A DNA stretch of 64,000 bases from Saprospiraceae bacterium (GCA_020630735.1 JAHDIP010000001.1:26967-90966); one strand, 5' to 3'. Shown: positions 36,351 to 46,113, numbered from the stretch's first letter. A program made the numbers and translations. Notes: generated from the letters alone by a model not told the origin.

Positions 36351-37313
36351 CTATCCTTTTGCTCCTTGGTTGATTAGATAGTTAATGATCTCCACATGAT
36401 GATTTTGTTGGGCCACGTTCAAGGGCGTATATAAGCGGGAGTAAATAAAATATCCATCTCGAGATGACTTATTGACATCGGCGCCATTGGTTAGCAATAA
36501 TTTCACGATATCAAAATGTCCTAACCTACATGCATTGATAAGAGGTGTTTCATCTCCCATCATTTCATAATTGACATCAGCACCTTGCTCAATAAGAAAT
36601 TGAATGATATTTTTATGCCCATGCTTAGCAGCCACAATCATAGGATTTCCGTCACCTTTTACTCCTTCATTAATATCAGCTCCAAGGGCGATTATTGTTT
36701 TAACGATCTTTATGTTTCCGCTTTTCGAAGCCTGTATTAGGGCATTACCATCACCTTTAAATAATTGATTAATATTTGCACCTTTAGCAACTAACATTTG
36801 CAACAACTCACTATCATTTTTTGCAGCAGCTAACCAAATTGGATAGCCGTCTTCCTTTGTACCAAGATTGGGATCAGCACTCTTTTCAAGTAATAATTTT
36901 GCAGTGGCTGTTTTTCCACAGTTAATAGCTTTCATTAAGGCTGTTCCATCTTTCGAGACAACTTCATTAATCTCTGCACCTTTTTGTAGCATCTGTTGAA
37001 TCAACTTTACCGAACCACTACAAGCTGCTGCCATCAGGGGACTTTCATCATTTTTATGATGAAATGTAACATCGGCACCTGCATTGATTAAAAGTAGAGC
37101 AATTTCTTCATGACCTGCTCGTGCAGCCATCAGTAGCGGTGTTCGAGGATCTGATTTATTATCCATACAATTGAGGTCTATATCTTTTATTAAAGTTTCT
37201 ATTGTTGCACAGTCATTTTCTTTTATGGCTTGCATTAAACTGCTACAGTCTTTTTGTCCTAAGAGTAGATTTGACATAAATCCCAAAAACATTACTATTA
37301 AAAGCTTCTTCAT
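36351..37313 (-). CDS. Exported ankyrin-repeat protein
   Basis: 320 residues from ATG 37313, where a signal peptide begins (MKKLLIVMFLGFMSNLLLGQ); the longer frame from 37403 adds 30 residues without support. The mature part is seven or eight ankyrin repeats of about 34 residues, each with the GADIN / G-x-TPLM-A-x-x-GH pattern, for example TPLLMAARAGHEEIALLLINAGAD. A signal peptide places the repeats in the periplasm or outside, which is less usual than cytoplasmic ankyrin proteins. It presumably mediates protein binding. The partner is unknown. Confidence 0.85.
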   Translation of the reverse strand: MKKLLIVMFLGFMSNLLLGQKDCSSLMQAIKENDCATIETLIKDIDLNCMDNKSDPRTPLLMAARAGHEEIALLLINAGADVTFHHKNDESPLMAAACSGSVKLIQQMLQKGAEINEVVSKDGTALMKAINCGKTATAKLLLEKSADPNLGTKEDGYPIWLAAAKNDSELLQMLVAKGANINQLFKGDGNALIQASKSGNIKIVKTIIALGADINEGVKGDGNPMIVAAKHGHKNIIQFLIEQGADVNYEMMGDETPLINACRLGHFDIVKLLLTNGADVNKSSRDGYFIYSRLYTPLNVAQQNHHVEIINYLINQGAKG

Positions 37314-37593
37314 CGTTAATTTTTTTAGCTTAAAAAATGAAAGAACAAGATTTTCAGCACCTTTACCCATTTCTATTGGTACAAATATGCAAGTAGATTT
37401 CAAGCTCGATGAAAAAAAGAGCCCAATTACAGATTAGCGGCGATGATTAACTTTAAAACTAACATGAAATGTATTTGGAGAATAAATACGATTATTCGTT
37501 GTCAAGAATGACATATTCGTCGACAATCTAAATATGTATGGAGCAAAAAATGTATTTTGTAAGATGGTATTTAATTAACGGAGTAAATACACA

Positions 37594-38658
37594 ATGTCAA
37601 AAACCTTAAATTTTTCAGATTCATTTTTTAAATCTCGGATAGCCAATCATATTGCTTTTTGGCTGATCTCTGTTATAATATTATCATACTATAGTAGTTT
37701 GTTTGGTGGTAGCTTAAAGGAAAATTTCATACAAATGTGTGTGCTATTGCCCCTTCAGATGGCAGCAGCTTATTTATTAAGTTATGTTCAAATACCAACA
37801 TGGCTATTCAAAAGAAATTGGCTGATTTTCGTATTTAGTTTCATAGCTATTGCTTATTTCTTTTCTGTACTCGCTAGGCTTTCGACTATCTATATCGTAG
37901 AACCATTAATAAATTATCAAGGATATGATGAGTCGATATCGGAGGTGTTATCTGATCCAATTTACCTAATGAAAGTCTATATGCCTTTAGTCTATATGCC
38001 GGCTTTTCTATTCTTGATTTTTAAAATGTTGAAAGAGCGATTCACACAAGAGAATCTTTTGATTCAACTCGAAAAAGAAAAAAGTAATGCTGAACTCAAT
38101 TTTTTGAAAGCACAAATGAATCCTCATTTTTTATTTAATACCTTAAATAATATTTATTCCCTTTCGAAAAATAATTCTGAGCAAACTCCTGAAATGATTC
38201 TTAAATTATCTGAATTATTAGATTATACAATTTACGAATGCAACGAAAAAACCGTTCCTATCATCAAAGAATGGCAATTAATAGAAAATTATGTTGATCT
38301 TCAAGCGGTAAGACAAAGTAATCAATTAATGCTTACTATTCATCAAGATATAGATAATGAAGAAATAAAAATCGCACCTCTGATCTTAATTTCCTTGGTC
38401 GAAAACGCTTTTAAACATTCTAGTACATCGCAACAAAATACAGTGACTATCAAAATTTTGTTGAAAGTCGTACAAGGTATATTAACTTTTGAAGTTTTTA
38501 ATTCAAAATCAGAAAACCAAAAAAATATTGAACAAAAAAAAGGAATTGGTATCGCTAATGTAAAAAAACAATTAGCACTATTATACCCCAATAAATACAA
38601 CATTACTATTGATAATCAACCCGATTTTTATAAAGTAATTTTAACTATAAATTTATAA
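37594..38658 (+). CDS. LytS/YehU-type sensor histidine kinase
   Basis: 354 residues. Four hydrophobic helices in the first 145 residues form the membrane sensor. A coiled linker leads to the His kinase domain with the phosphoacceptor His in NPHFLFNTLNNIYSL, the N-box in SLVENAFKHS and a G-box in GIGIANVKKQL. The response regulator gene begins on the next base. The family senses membrane or envelope signals through LytTR regulators. The ligand is unknown. Confidence 0.93.
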   Translation: MSKTLNFSDSFFKSRIANHIAFWLISVIILSYYSSLFGGSLKENFIQMCVLLPLQMAAAYLLSYVQIPTWLFKRNWLIFVFSFIAIAYFFSVLARLSTIYIVEPLINYQGYDESISEVLSDPIYLMKVYMPLVYMPAFLFLIFKMLKERFTQENLLIQLEKEKSNAELNFLKAQMNPHFLFNTLNNIYSLSKNNSEQTPEMILKLSELLDYTIYECNEKTVPIIKEWQLIENYVDLQAVRQSNQLMLTIHQDIDNEEIKIAPLILISLVENAFKHSSTSQQNTVTIKILLKVVQGILTFEVFNSKSENQKNIEQKKGIGIANVKKQLALLYPNKYNITIDNQPDFYKVILTINL

Positions 38659-39366
38659 ATGAATCAAGTATTTAATTGCCTAATCGTAGATGATGAACCC
38701 TTAGCAATCAATGTTATAAAAGGATACATCGAACAAGTACCACAACTAACTCTGGTTACAACTTGTCCTGATGCCATACAAGCATTTCAAGTAATTAGCC
38801 AACAACAAATCGACCTTGTTTTTTTGGACATAGAAATGCCTGGTATTAATGGTATAGACTTTATCAAGTCCTTAGCACAACCACCTGCTATTATACTGAC
38901 GACAGCCTATCGGGAGTATGCTATAGAAAGCTACGAAATAGATGTAGTAGATTACTTACTTAAGCCCATTTCGTTTACTCGTTTTTTCAAAGCCATCAAC
39001 AAATATTTAAAATTGGTTACAGATACAGCTCCCAATTCTTCATCAAGCATTAATAAGCAATCAGGTTCTATTTATGTCTATTCCAATAAAAAAAATGTGA
39101 AAGTAAATTTTGATGATATTTTATACATTGAAAGCATCAAAGACTATGTAAAAATTCATACGAAGAACAAAAGTATCATTTCGAAAGATACAATTACTAG
39201 ATATGAATCCTTATTACCTAATTCCTTTTTTAGAGTACACCGCTCGTATATTATCAACAGTACAAAAATAAGTGCCTTTACGCAGCATGATATAGAAATA
39301 GGAGAAAAGGAAATACCAATCGGAATAAGTTATAAAAAGAAAGTAGTGGAGCTATTGAAAAAATAG
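38659..39366 (+). CDS. LytTR-family response regulator
   Basis: 235 residues. A receiver domain (1-120) has acidic residues in VDDEPL, the phosphoacceptor Asp in DLVFLDIEMPG and the Lys in YLLKPIS. A LytTR DNA-binding domain (about 140-235) has YIESIKDYVKIHT, a FFRVHRSYIIN core and a basic tail. The gene abuts the kinase gene (stop 38658, start 38659), so they form one pair. Targets usually carry imperfect direct repeats; none could be assigned here. Confidence 0.95.
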   Translation: MNQVFNCLIVDDEPLAINVIKGYIEQVPQLTLVTTCPDAIQAFQVISQQQIDLVFLDIEMPGINGIDFIKSLAQPPAIILTTAYREYAIESYEIDVVDYLLKPISFTRFFKAINKYLKLVTDTAPNSSSSINKQSGSIYVYSNKKNVKVNFDDILYIESIKDYVKIHTKNKSIISKDTITRYESLLPNSFFRVHRSYIINSTKISAFTQHDIEIGEKEIPIGISYKKKVVELLKK

Positions 39367-39367
39367 T

Positions 39368-40072
39368 TTAGAGTGCACTTAAAGCCGTACCAGGTGATAA
39401 GCAAAAATCTTCCAACTCAGCCATAGAGCCATAAAATACATTAAAATCTACATCGCCATTAATGCCTTTGAGACGACCACGATTTCCATATTGCCAAAAG
39501 ATCCAATCTTGTCCGTAAGTTAACATCGGACGTTCGTAGCTATAGCGAGCAATCCAAATAGGATAGTCAGTAAAGTTTCTTGCGATATATTTTTTATGAA
39601 ACTTAAGGTTGGTATAAAGGATAGGTTTGACATGAAAATGGGCTTCAACTAAGTCAAGCCACTTTTGAACTCCTTCAACTAAAACGGCTTCAGAAACACC
39701 ATCTACTACTTCGACATCTAACACTGGTGGCATATCACCAAATTCAATATCTACACTTTTAATGAAATTTTTAGCTTGTTGTTCTACCGAAAGAGTAGGT
39801 CTAAAAAAATGATAAGCACCTCTTTTTATTCCTACTCGTTTCATTTCTTGCCAATTAGTGCAAAAAAGGCTGTCTTTCATCATTTCACCTTCTGTAGCTT
39901 TTACAAAAGCAAAGGAAATATCTTGGCTGGCTACTTTGTCCCAATCAATATAGGACTGATAATGTGAAACGTCTATGCCGTGCACAGCAAAGCTATCCAT
40001 ACGTACAGTCGCTTTATTGCACGAGTAGAATAGCAATGGGATTAGTAATAGTGTGGCTAATAAATGTCTCAT
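39368..40072 (-). CDS. GH25-family lysozyme, lipoprotein
   Basis: 234 residues from ATG 40072, giving a lipobox in LLFYSCNKAT; the longer frame from 40102 is less likely. The GH25 fold is marked by HGIDVSHYQSYIDWDKV, FVKATEGE, RGAYHFFRP, PPVLDVEV, and the DWIFWQYGN and GDVDFNVF blocks; catalytic Asp and Glu pairs are present. It hydrolyses peptidoglycan glycan strands and, as a lipoprotein, acts at the outer or inner membrane. It is convergent with the LytTR gene, 2 bases from its stop. Confidence 0.93.
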   Translation of the reverse strand: MRHLLATLLLIPLLFYSCNKATVRMDSFAVHGIDVSHYQSYIDWDKVASQDISFAFVKATEGEMMKDSLFCTNWQEMKRVGIKRGAYHFFRPTLSVEQQAKNFIKSVDIEFGDMPPVLDVEVVDGVSEAVLVEGVQKWLDLVEAHFHVKPILYTNLKFHKKYIARNFTDYPIWIARYSYERPMLTYGQDWIFWQYGNRGRLKGINGDVDFNVFYGSMAELEDFCLSPGTALSAL

Positions 40073-40164
40073 TATATTCTTAATAACGATAAATGAACAC
40101 ATAAGTTTTGTTCATCTATACAAGATAACGACTTTTTAGCTAAAAGTCACAGTTCGCAGTTGTA

Positions 40165-41043
40165 TTAGCGTTTGTTTAACATTTTCACGACATTTTCCAT
40201 TTTCCTAAATGGCATCGTAGAAGAACGCTGTAACCAGTTATCTTTTGACCATTCGCTCGATAAATCCACCAAATGTAGGATGTACGCATGGCGCGAATTA
40301 GATGACCGATTGGCATAACTAGCATGCACTACTTGACCGTGTAATAGTACTAAACTGCCTTTTTTTACCTCTAAAGGAATCATTTCCTCAATTTTCCACG
40401 TCACCTTTTCTTCTTTTGTGGGTACAAATTCTGTTCCTTTATTCGTCTTATCCCTTACAAAGCGCTGTTGTAAAGGTAATAGATGTGAGCCAGGAATTGC
40501 ACAAAGGCAACCATTTTGCTCGCTTGCGTCTTCCAAAGCTACCCATGCTCCTAAGCAAGATAAAGGCTTCGTATGAATAAAAGTAGAATCAGTATGCGGA
40601 TTTACTTTTGCTCCGATATTAGGTTGTTTAAAAATATATTGACTTTGAGCAACTGTAGGTTCCAATAAACCCAGCGCCTTTACTATTTCTAGTAAGGACT
40701 TCTGGTAAGAAAACCGTTCAAAATCGGGGTGCAAATCATGCATCGCATGACCTATCTTATTTACAGCAAGTTGCTTATCGACTAGTAGTTCTTGATGTTT
40801 ATTCAAGGCTTCTTCTTCAAAGAAACAGCGAATTTTATCTCCACTTTCTAAAAAATAGTCATCTGTATGTTGACTTTGTTCATCAGTTGTAAAAATCTTG
40901 ATTTGCTCCATATCAAAATCGTCGATAATCTCTTGCGTTCGTTTTTTCAATAAATCGATATCCTCATCTTTTGCAAAGTTTTCGATAATGAGGTAACCAT
41001 TCTTTTGATAAAAATTAATTTGTTCTTCTGATATGTATTCCAT
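40165..41043 (-). CDS. Phytanoyl-CoA dioxygenase (PhyH) family protein
   Basis: 292 residues without a signal peptide. The Fe(II)/2-oxoglutarate facial triad is visible as HTD in NPHTDSTFIH and the distal His in LLHGQVVHAS, with the supporting Arg near NRSSNSRHAY. The opening FYQKNGYLIIENFAKDE is typical of PhyH proteins. It hydroxylates an unknown small molecule. The divergent aminotransferase gene starts 38 bases away, hinting at a shared small-molecule pathway, though with no proof. Confidence 0.92.
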   Translation of the reverse strand: MEYISEEQINFYQKNGYLIIENFAKDEDIDLLKKRTQEIIDDFDMEQIKIFTTDEQSQHTDDYFLESGDKIRCFFEEEALNKHQELLVDKQLAVNKIGHAMHDLHPDFERFSYQKSLLEIVKALGLLEPTVAQSQYIFKQPNIGAKVNPHTDSTFIHTKPLSCLGAWVALEDASEQNGCLCAIPGSHLLPLQQRFVRDKTNKGTEFVPTKEEKVTWKIEEMIPLEVKKGSLVLLHGQVVHASYANRSSNSRHAYILHLVDLSSEWSKDNWLQRSSTMPFRKMENVVKMLNKR

Positions 41044-41053
41044 TATGGTTAAG

Positions 41054-41061
41054 TACTTTTG
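41054..41061 (+). promoter_or_regulatory. Candidate -7 element for the aminotransferase gene
   Basis: TACTTTTG is an exact TAnnTTTG match, 20 bases before ATG 41082. It sits in the 38-base spacer between divergent PhyH and aminotransferase genes, so the two promoters must be packed together or overlap the PhyH coding start. Confidence 0.5.
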
Positions 41062-41081
41062 TTTAAAAATAAAGAATATTT

Positions 41082-42275
41082 ATGCCAAATCATCGACAAC
41101 TCTTTCTAAGTCATTTAGCTCAAACGAGTGCATCTCCATTGCTTTTAGAAATCGAACGAGCAGAAGGCATTTATCTTTACGATAAAGATAATAAATCTTA
41201 CATAGATCTTATTGCCGGAATTGGTGTAAGCTGTCTTGGCCATTGTCATCCCAAAGTTATTCAGGCGGCCAAAGATCAGTTAGACAAGTATTTGCATACA
41301 ATGGTCTATGGCGAATATGTGCTGACGCCTCAAGTAAAATTGGCACATCTGCTAGCTGAGCAATTACCTGACTCTTTGAATAGTATTTATTTCGTCAACT
41401 CTGGTACAGAGGCAACCGAAGGAGCTATGAAATTGGCCAAACGTTACACAGGTCGTTCCGAAATTATTGCTTGCAAAAATGCTTACCATGGAAGTACTCA
41501 AGGAGCTGCTAGTTTAATGGATAGTGCATTTTTCACTCAAGCATACCGACCTTTATTGCCTGGTATAAAGCATATTGATTTCAATTGTCTGTACTGTCTT
41601 CATCAAATTACAACTAAGACTGCTTGCGTTATTGTAGAAACAGTACAAGGTGAGTGGGGTATACGTCCGCCCGTAGAAGGCTACCTAAAAGCACTCCGCC
41701 AACGCTGTGATGAAGTTGGCGCATTACTCGTTTTAGATGAGATTCAAGCTGGCTATGGGCGTACTGGTAGTCTCTTTGCTTTTGAGCAATATGGAGTAGT
41801 GCCTGATGTTTTATTACTCGCTAAGGGAATGGGCGGAGGAATGCCAATTGGTGCTTTTGTTTCTTCCAAAAAAATTATGAACACCCTGTCATTTGATCCA
41901 TTACTTGGGCATATTACAACCTTTGGTGGTCATCCTGTTTCTTGTGCAGCAGCCTTGGCAACTTTAGAATGCCTCTTGGAAGAAAAGTATATTGGTGAAG
42001 TTAAACAGAAAGAATCATTATTCAGAAAACTATTGATTCATCCTGCTATTCAAACAATCCGAAGTGCTGGGTTAATGATGGCTGTAGAATTAGATACATT
42101 TGAGAATGTACAAGCTGTCATTAGTAGATGTCTCGAAAACGGTTTGATTACTGATTGGTTTTTGTTTAATGATAAATGTTTGCGTATTGCTCCTCCACTA
42201 TTAATTACAGAAGATGAAATAAATAAGGCTTGTAAAATTATATTAGATGCTTTAGATGCTGTCTTTACTGTATAG
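41082..42275 (+). CDS. Class III PLP-dependent aminotransferase (acetylornithine/ornithine type)
   Basis: 397 residues. The class III pattern includes NSGTEATEGAMKLAKRYTG, the HGSTQGAAS segment, LDEIQAGYGRTGSLFAFE and the PLP-binding Lys in LLAKGMGGGMPIG. Relatives transfer the amino group from ornithine, acetylornithine, diaminobutyrate or related amines to 2-oxoglutarate; the exact donor is not decided by these motifs. No arginine biosynthesis genes are near, so I do not assign argD. It is divergent from PhyH and closed by a terminator. Confidence 0.92.
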   Translation: MPNHRQLFLSHLAQTSASPLLLEIERAEGIYLYDKDNKSYIDLIAGIGVSCLGHCHPKVIQAAKDQLDKYLHTMVYGEYVLTPQVKLAHLLAEQLPDSLNSIYFVNSGTEATEGAMKLAKRYTGRSEIIACKNAYHGSTQGAASLMDSAFFTQAYRPLLPGIKHIDFNCLYCLHQITTKTACVIVETVQGEWGIRPPVEGYLKALRQRCDEVGALLVLDEIQAGYGRTGSLFAFEQYGVVPDVLLLAKGMGGGMPIGAFVSSKKIMNTLSFDPLLGHITTFGGHPVSCAAALATLECLLEEKYIGEVKQKESLFRKLLIHPAIQTIRSAGLMMAVELDTFENVQAVISRCLENGLITDWFLFNDKCLRIAPPLLITEDEINKACKIILDALDAVFTV

Positions 42276-42289
42276 TTTTTTCCTAAAAA

Positions 42290-42327
42290 AAATCCCGAAC
42301 CTTGGAATATATCAAGATTCGGGATTT
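42290..42327. terminator. Bidirectional terminator between the aminotransferase gene and rpoN
   Basis: AAATCCCGAA (42290-42299) pairs with TTCGGGATTT (42318-42327), and CTTG/CAAG inside extend the stem. It lies between convergent stop codons. Confidence 0.9.
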
Positions 42328-42347
42328 AATACCTAATTGTAAAATCA

Positions 42348-43871
42348 TTAGAGTTCTTTACGCAATCTAGCTACAGGAACGTTTAGTTGTTCTCTATACT
42401 TGGCTACTGTACGACGAGCGATGTTGTAGCCTTTTTCACGTAAAATATTTTTAAGCTTCTCATCTGAGAATGGCTTCTTTTTATTTTCTTCGCTGATAAT
42501 ATCGGTCAATATTTTCTTCACTTCAAGCGTAGAAACTTCTTCACCACTATTCGTTTGTAATGATTCTGAGAAAAAGTCTTTTAAGCGTTTTGTACCAAAT
42601 TCTGTTTGTACAAATTTACTATTTGCTACCCTTGAAACGGTCGAAATATCTAGCCCTGTAATATCTGCAATATCTTTCAAAATCATTGGACGCAACCTTT
42701 TTTGGTCACCAGTTAAAAAGAAATCATATTGATACTGCATGATGGAGTACATTGTCTTGTACATCGTTTGCTGACGTTGACGAATGGCATCAATAAACCA
42801 TTTTGCAGAATCTATCTTTTGTTTGATAAACATAACTGCCTCTTTCTGCTGCCTAGATGGCTTACTCACTACACGACCAACTTTATATGACTTTAGCATA
42901 TCTTTATACTGCTCATTGATACGAAGATCAGGCGCATTACGAGAATTTAGCGTTAAGTCTAGTTCACCTTCTCTATTTACAATGATAAAATCAGGAACAA
43001 TATAGTGAGTCGTTCGTCTACCACTACCATAACCACTTGCAGGTTTTGGGTTTAGTTTCAAAATTTCATCAATAGCATCTTTCAGCTCAAGCTCCGAAAT
43101 ATTAAGGTAGCGTTGTAACTTTTGGTAATGCTTTTTAGAAAATTCGTTGAAATATTCTTCGATAATTCGTAGAGCAAGTAAAGTGATTGTCTTTTCAGTA
43201 CTGATGCTTTTACCTTCCAGTGCTTCGTACTTTGTACGCAATTGAAGTAGCAAACATTCTTGCAAATCTCTTGCACCAATTCCTGGAGGATCAAAGCGTT
43301 GTACTTTACTTAAAAGTGCTTTTACTTCTTCTTCTCGTGCAACGATATTTTGAGCAAACATCAAATCGTCGATAATGGCAGAAGGTTCTCTTCTTAAATA
43401 ACCATCATCATCGATACTTCCAATTACTTGTTGAGCGATTTTGAATTCACGTTCGTCTAATAACTTCAACATTCCGAGTTGTTGTTCCAAATATTCGTGA
43501 AATGTATTTTCTACTGCTATCGGAATCGTTTTATCTTCTTCATCAGCCGAATAATTATTGACTTTTAGTTTGTAACTAGAAGGATCATCTTCTATGTACT
43601 CTGTCAAATAATCATCTAATTCGAATTCTTCTTCTCTCGTAACTTCTTCCTCTTTTTCAGGAGTTGATTCGGCTTGAGAAGTTTCGCTGCTATCGATGAG
43701 CTGTTGGATTTCATCTGTCTCTTCCCCTTCTTCTAGTGCGGGATTAGCTTCCAACTCTTCTTTTATTCGTTGGTCCAAAGTAGCTGTAGGTATCTGCAAC
43801 AATTTCATTAGCTGAATTTGTTGAGGCGACAACTTTTGGAGCATTTTATGACTTAAGTTCTGCTTCAGCAT
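42348..43871 (-). CDS. rpoN: RNA polymerase sigma-54 factor
   Basis: 507 residues. The Gln/Leu-rich activator-interaction region is at the N-terminus (KLSPQQIQLMKLLQIP), then an acidic linker, the core-binding domain (FDPPGIGARDLQECLLLQLR), the helix-turn-helix near DITGLDISTVSRVANSKFV and the RpoN box ARRTVAKYRE. It directs transcription from -24/-12 promoters with AAA+ activators; none is in the window. The gene is monocistronic here, with a 457-base upstream spacer. Confidence 0.97.
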   Translation of the reverse strand: MLKQNLSHKMLQKLSPQQIQLMKLLQIPTATLDQRIKEELEANPALEEGEETDEIQQLIDSSETSQAESTPEKEEEVTREEEFELDDYLTEYIEDDPSSYKLKVNNYSADEEDKTIPIAVENTFHEYLEQQLGMLKLLDEREFKIAQQVIGSIDDDGYLRREPSAIIDDLMFAQNIVAREEEVKALLSKVQRFDPPGIGARDLQECLLLQLRTKYEALEGKSISTEKTITLLALRIIEEYFNEFSKKHYQKLQRYLNISELELKDAIDEILKLNPKPASGYGSGRRTTHYIVPDFIIVNREGELDLTLNSRNAPDLRINEQYKDMLKSYKVGRVVSKPSRQQKEAVMFIKQKIDSAKWFIDAIRQRQQTMYKTMYSIMQYQYDFFLTGDQKRLRPMILKDIADITGLDISTVSRVANSKFVQTEFGTKRLKDFFSESLQTNSGEEVSTLEVKKILTDIISEENKKKPFSDEKLKNILREKGYNIARRTVAKYREQLNVPVARLRKEL

Positions 43872-43987
43872 CGGGATAGTTCTTTTGTTTTCTCTTTCAA
43901 GGAATTAATAAATAATATACCAATCTAGTGTACTGCCATTACAACAGTACCAAACATTTAGTGTGTGTTACGCTCTTTGAGATTTAA

Positions 43988-44010
43988 TAATCACTAAATT
44001 ATAGTGATTA
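43988..44010. repeat. 9-bp perfect inverted repeat upstream of rpoN
   Basis: TAATCACTA (43988-43996) and TAGTGATTA (44002-44010) flank a 5-base centre, 117 bases before the rpoN start. The symmetry fits a dimeric regulator site or a leader hairpin. Confidence 0.45.
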
Positions 44011-44244
44011 AAGAAATGGTTACTTAGTTTACCAGAGTATATCTAAGTTATTTACATGGACAATATACAATATTTGGGGTGATGATGTCAAGGAAAAATG
44101 AATTTTTTATCAAAAAACATGCCAAATAAAAATAAATATTCAAATTTATTTGCATCATATATAAAATTAATTATTTTGATGCGCAGAAAATTACTTTTTA
44201 TAATATGATTTTGATAAAGCGTAATCCTTTAATCGTTAAAACGC

Positions 44245-44252
44245 TATCTTTG
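44245..44252 (+). promoter_or_regulatory. Candidate -7 element for the aminopeptidase P gene
   Basis: TATCTTTG is an exact TAnnTTTG match, 77 bases before ATG 44329. No -33 TTG lies at the normal distance. Confidence 0.45.
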
Positions 44253-44328
44253 TTTCACTTGACAAAATAAAAACATATAAAACCGTACCAAAAAATTCTA
44301 TTTATCTAAAATAGTAAAAGAAAAACTT

Positions 44329-46113
44329 ATGGATATCAATAGCAGAATCAGCGCCTTACGCCAACAAATGCAGGCACAAAAACTAGATGCCTATGTTATT
44401 CCTAGTAGTGATCCTCACCAAAGTGAATACGTTGCAGAACATTGGAAATCAAGGTCTTGGATCTCAGGATTCACCGGTTCAGCAGGTTTAGTAGTGGTTA
44501 CTCATACACATGCAGGTGTATGGACCGACTCTCGTTATTTCCTCCAAGCTGAAGAAGAATTGGCAAATAGTGAAATGGTATTGCATAAACAGGGCATACC
44601 CCATGCTCCTGAGCATATTCAGTGGTTAAAAGATAATGTTCCTAGTAACGGAAAAGTAGGCTGTGACGGGATGCTTTTTGCTGTAAGCCAAATTAGATCA
44701 ATGGCAAATTCTTTTTATGAAAAAAAAATTGATATTGATACAAATCAAGACCTTATACCTGCAATTTGGGCTGATAGACCACCTCTACCCAATAACCAAA
44801 TTTTTGAACATGATACAAAGTTTGCAGGTAAAAGTAGGACAGAAAAATTGACTGAAATTCGAGTAGAAATGACTAAAAGTGAAGCCGACTTTCACCTAGT
44901 TTCTACGCTTGATGATATCGCATGGATATTTAATGTTCGATCAAATGATGTAGAATGCAATCCTGTAACGATTGCTTATGCGATTATAGGACATGAAACG
45001 GCTTACTTATTTATCGCTGCAGAAAAGGTAGGGGAAGACTTAAAAGAAAAATTAAGAGATGAAGGCATCTTCATTAAACCTTACGAAAATATCAAAGAAT
45101 ATTTAAGCAACTTACCCACTGGTAAAGCAATCTTAGTTGATCCATCGACTACAAGTAATAATTTATACACTGCAATTTCTAAAAATCAGATAAAAAAAGG
45201 GAAAACCATTTCTAGATATCTAAAGGCAATCAAAAATGATGTTGAGCTTGAGCATATTAATAGTGCTATGCTAAAAGATGGCGTTGCCTTAACAAAATTA
45301 TATCGCTGGATTGAAAAAGAAGTGCAAACTCGTTCTATCCCTGAGGTAGAAGTAGCAGAGCAACTCATTAGCTATCGCAAAGCGCAAGGAGATTATTTTG
45401 GAGAAAGTTTTTCTGCTATTGTAGGTTATAAGGGCAATGGCGCTATTGTTCACTATCGGCCTATGCCAGAGACATGTGCAAGCATCAAAAATGAAGGAAT
45501 TCTTCTATTGGATTCTGGTGGTCAGTATCTAAATGGTACTACTGATATTACTCGTACTACTGCATTGGGCACACCAACGGATGAACAAAAAAGAAATTTT
45601 ACACTTGTACTAAAAGGGCATATTGCTTTGGCTACCATCAAATTTCCTAAAGGCACAAAAGGCATTCAATTGGATACTTTGGCTCGTATGCATCTTTGGC
45701 AACAAGGATTAAATTATGGACACGGAACTGGGCATGGTGTTGGTTTTTTCTTAAATGTACATGAACCACCACAGGGCTTTGCCGAAAGTATTTCGCTTCG
45801 AGGTACGACTGTTTTCGAAACGGGTATGTTTACGTCTAATGAACCTGGGTTTTACAAAACTGGAGAATATGGCATTCGTATCGAAAACTTGATCGTAACT
45901 ACAGAAGCAGAAAAAACACCTTATGGAGAGTTTTTACAATTCAAAACGGTTACACTATTTCCAATCGATTTAGCATTAATAGACGAGACTGTTTTAACCA
46001 ATGGTGAAAAAGAGTGGCTTAATAATTATCACCAAGAAGTATACGACAAACTCAGTCCACTTTTGGATGAGACGGAACGTACTTGGATGAAAGAAAAGTG
46101 TAGAGCGATTTAA
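44329..46113 (+). CDS. Aminopeptidase P family (M24B) Xaa-Pro aminopeptidase
   Basis: 594 residues, the long form of M24B with two N-terminal creatinase-like domains (SRISALRQQMQAQKLDAYVIPSSDPHQSEYVAEHW is the family opening; only its short parts are diagnostic) and a C-terminal pita-bread domain. Metal ligands are visible in LLDSGGQY, TTDITRT, GTGHGVG, SNEPGFY and GIRIEN. It removes N-terminal residues preceding proline in the cytoplasm. dtd follows 22 bases downstream, so the two may be co-transcribed. Confidence 0.95.
   Translation: MDINSRISALRQQMQAQKLDAYVIPSSDPHQSEYVAEHWKSRSWISGFTGSAGLVVVTHTHAGVWTDSRYFLQAEEELANSEMVLHKQGIPHAPEHIQWLKDNVPSNGKVGCDGMLFAVSQIRSMANSFYEKKIDIDTNQDLIPAIWADRPPLPNNQIFEHDTKFAGKSRTEKLTEIRVEMTKSEADFHLVSTLDDIAWIFNVRSNDVECNPVTIAYAIIGHETAYLFIAAEKVGEDLKEKLRDEGIFIKPYENIKEYLSNLPTGKAILVDPSTTSNNLYTAISKNQIKKGKTISRYLKAIKNDVELEHINSAMLKDGVALTKLYRWIEKEVQTRSIPEVEVAEQLISYRKAQGDYFGESFSAIVGYKGNGAIVHYRPMPETCASIKNEGILLLDSGGQYLNGTTDITRTTALGTPTDEQKRNFTLVLKGHIALATIKFPKGTKGIQLDTLARMHLWQQGLNYGHGTGHGVGFFLNVHEPPQGFAESISLRGTTVFETGMFTSNEPGFYKTGEYGIRIENLIVTTEAEKTPYGEFLQFKTVTLFPIDLALIDETVLTNGEKEWLNNYHQEVYDKLSPLLDETERTWMKEKCRAI

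Larger units (their letters stand above)
43872..44328. other. Divergent spacer between rpoN and aminopeptidase P genes
   Basis: 457 bases, very AT-rich, with no gene. TATCTTTG at 44245-44252 is an exact -7 element for the plus-strand gene, without a clear -33. A 9-bp perfect inverted repeat is at 43988-44010. I see nothing else. Confidence 0.5.
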
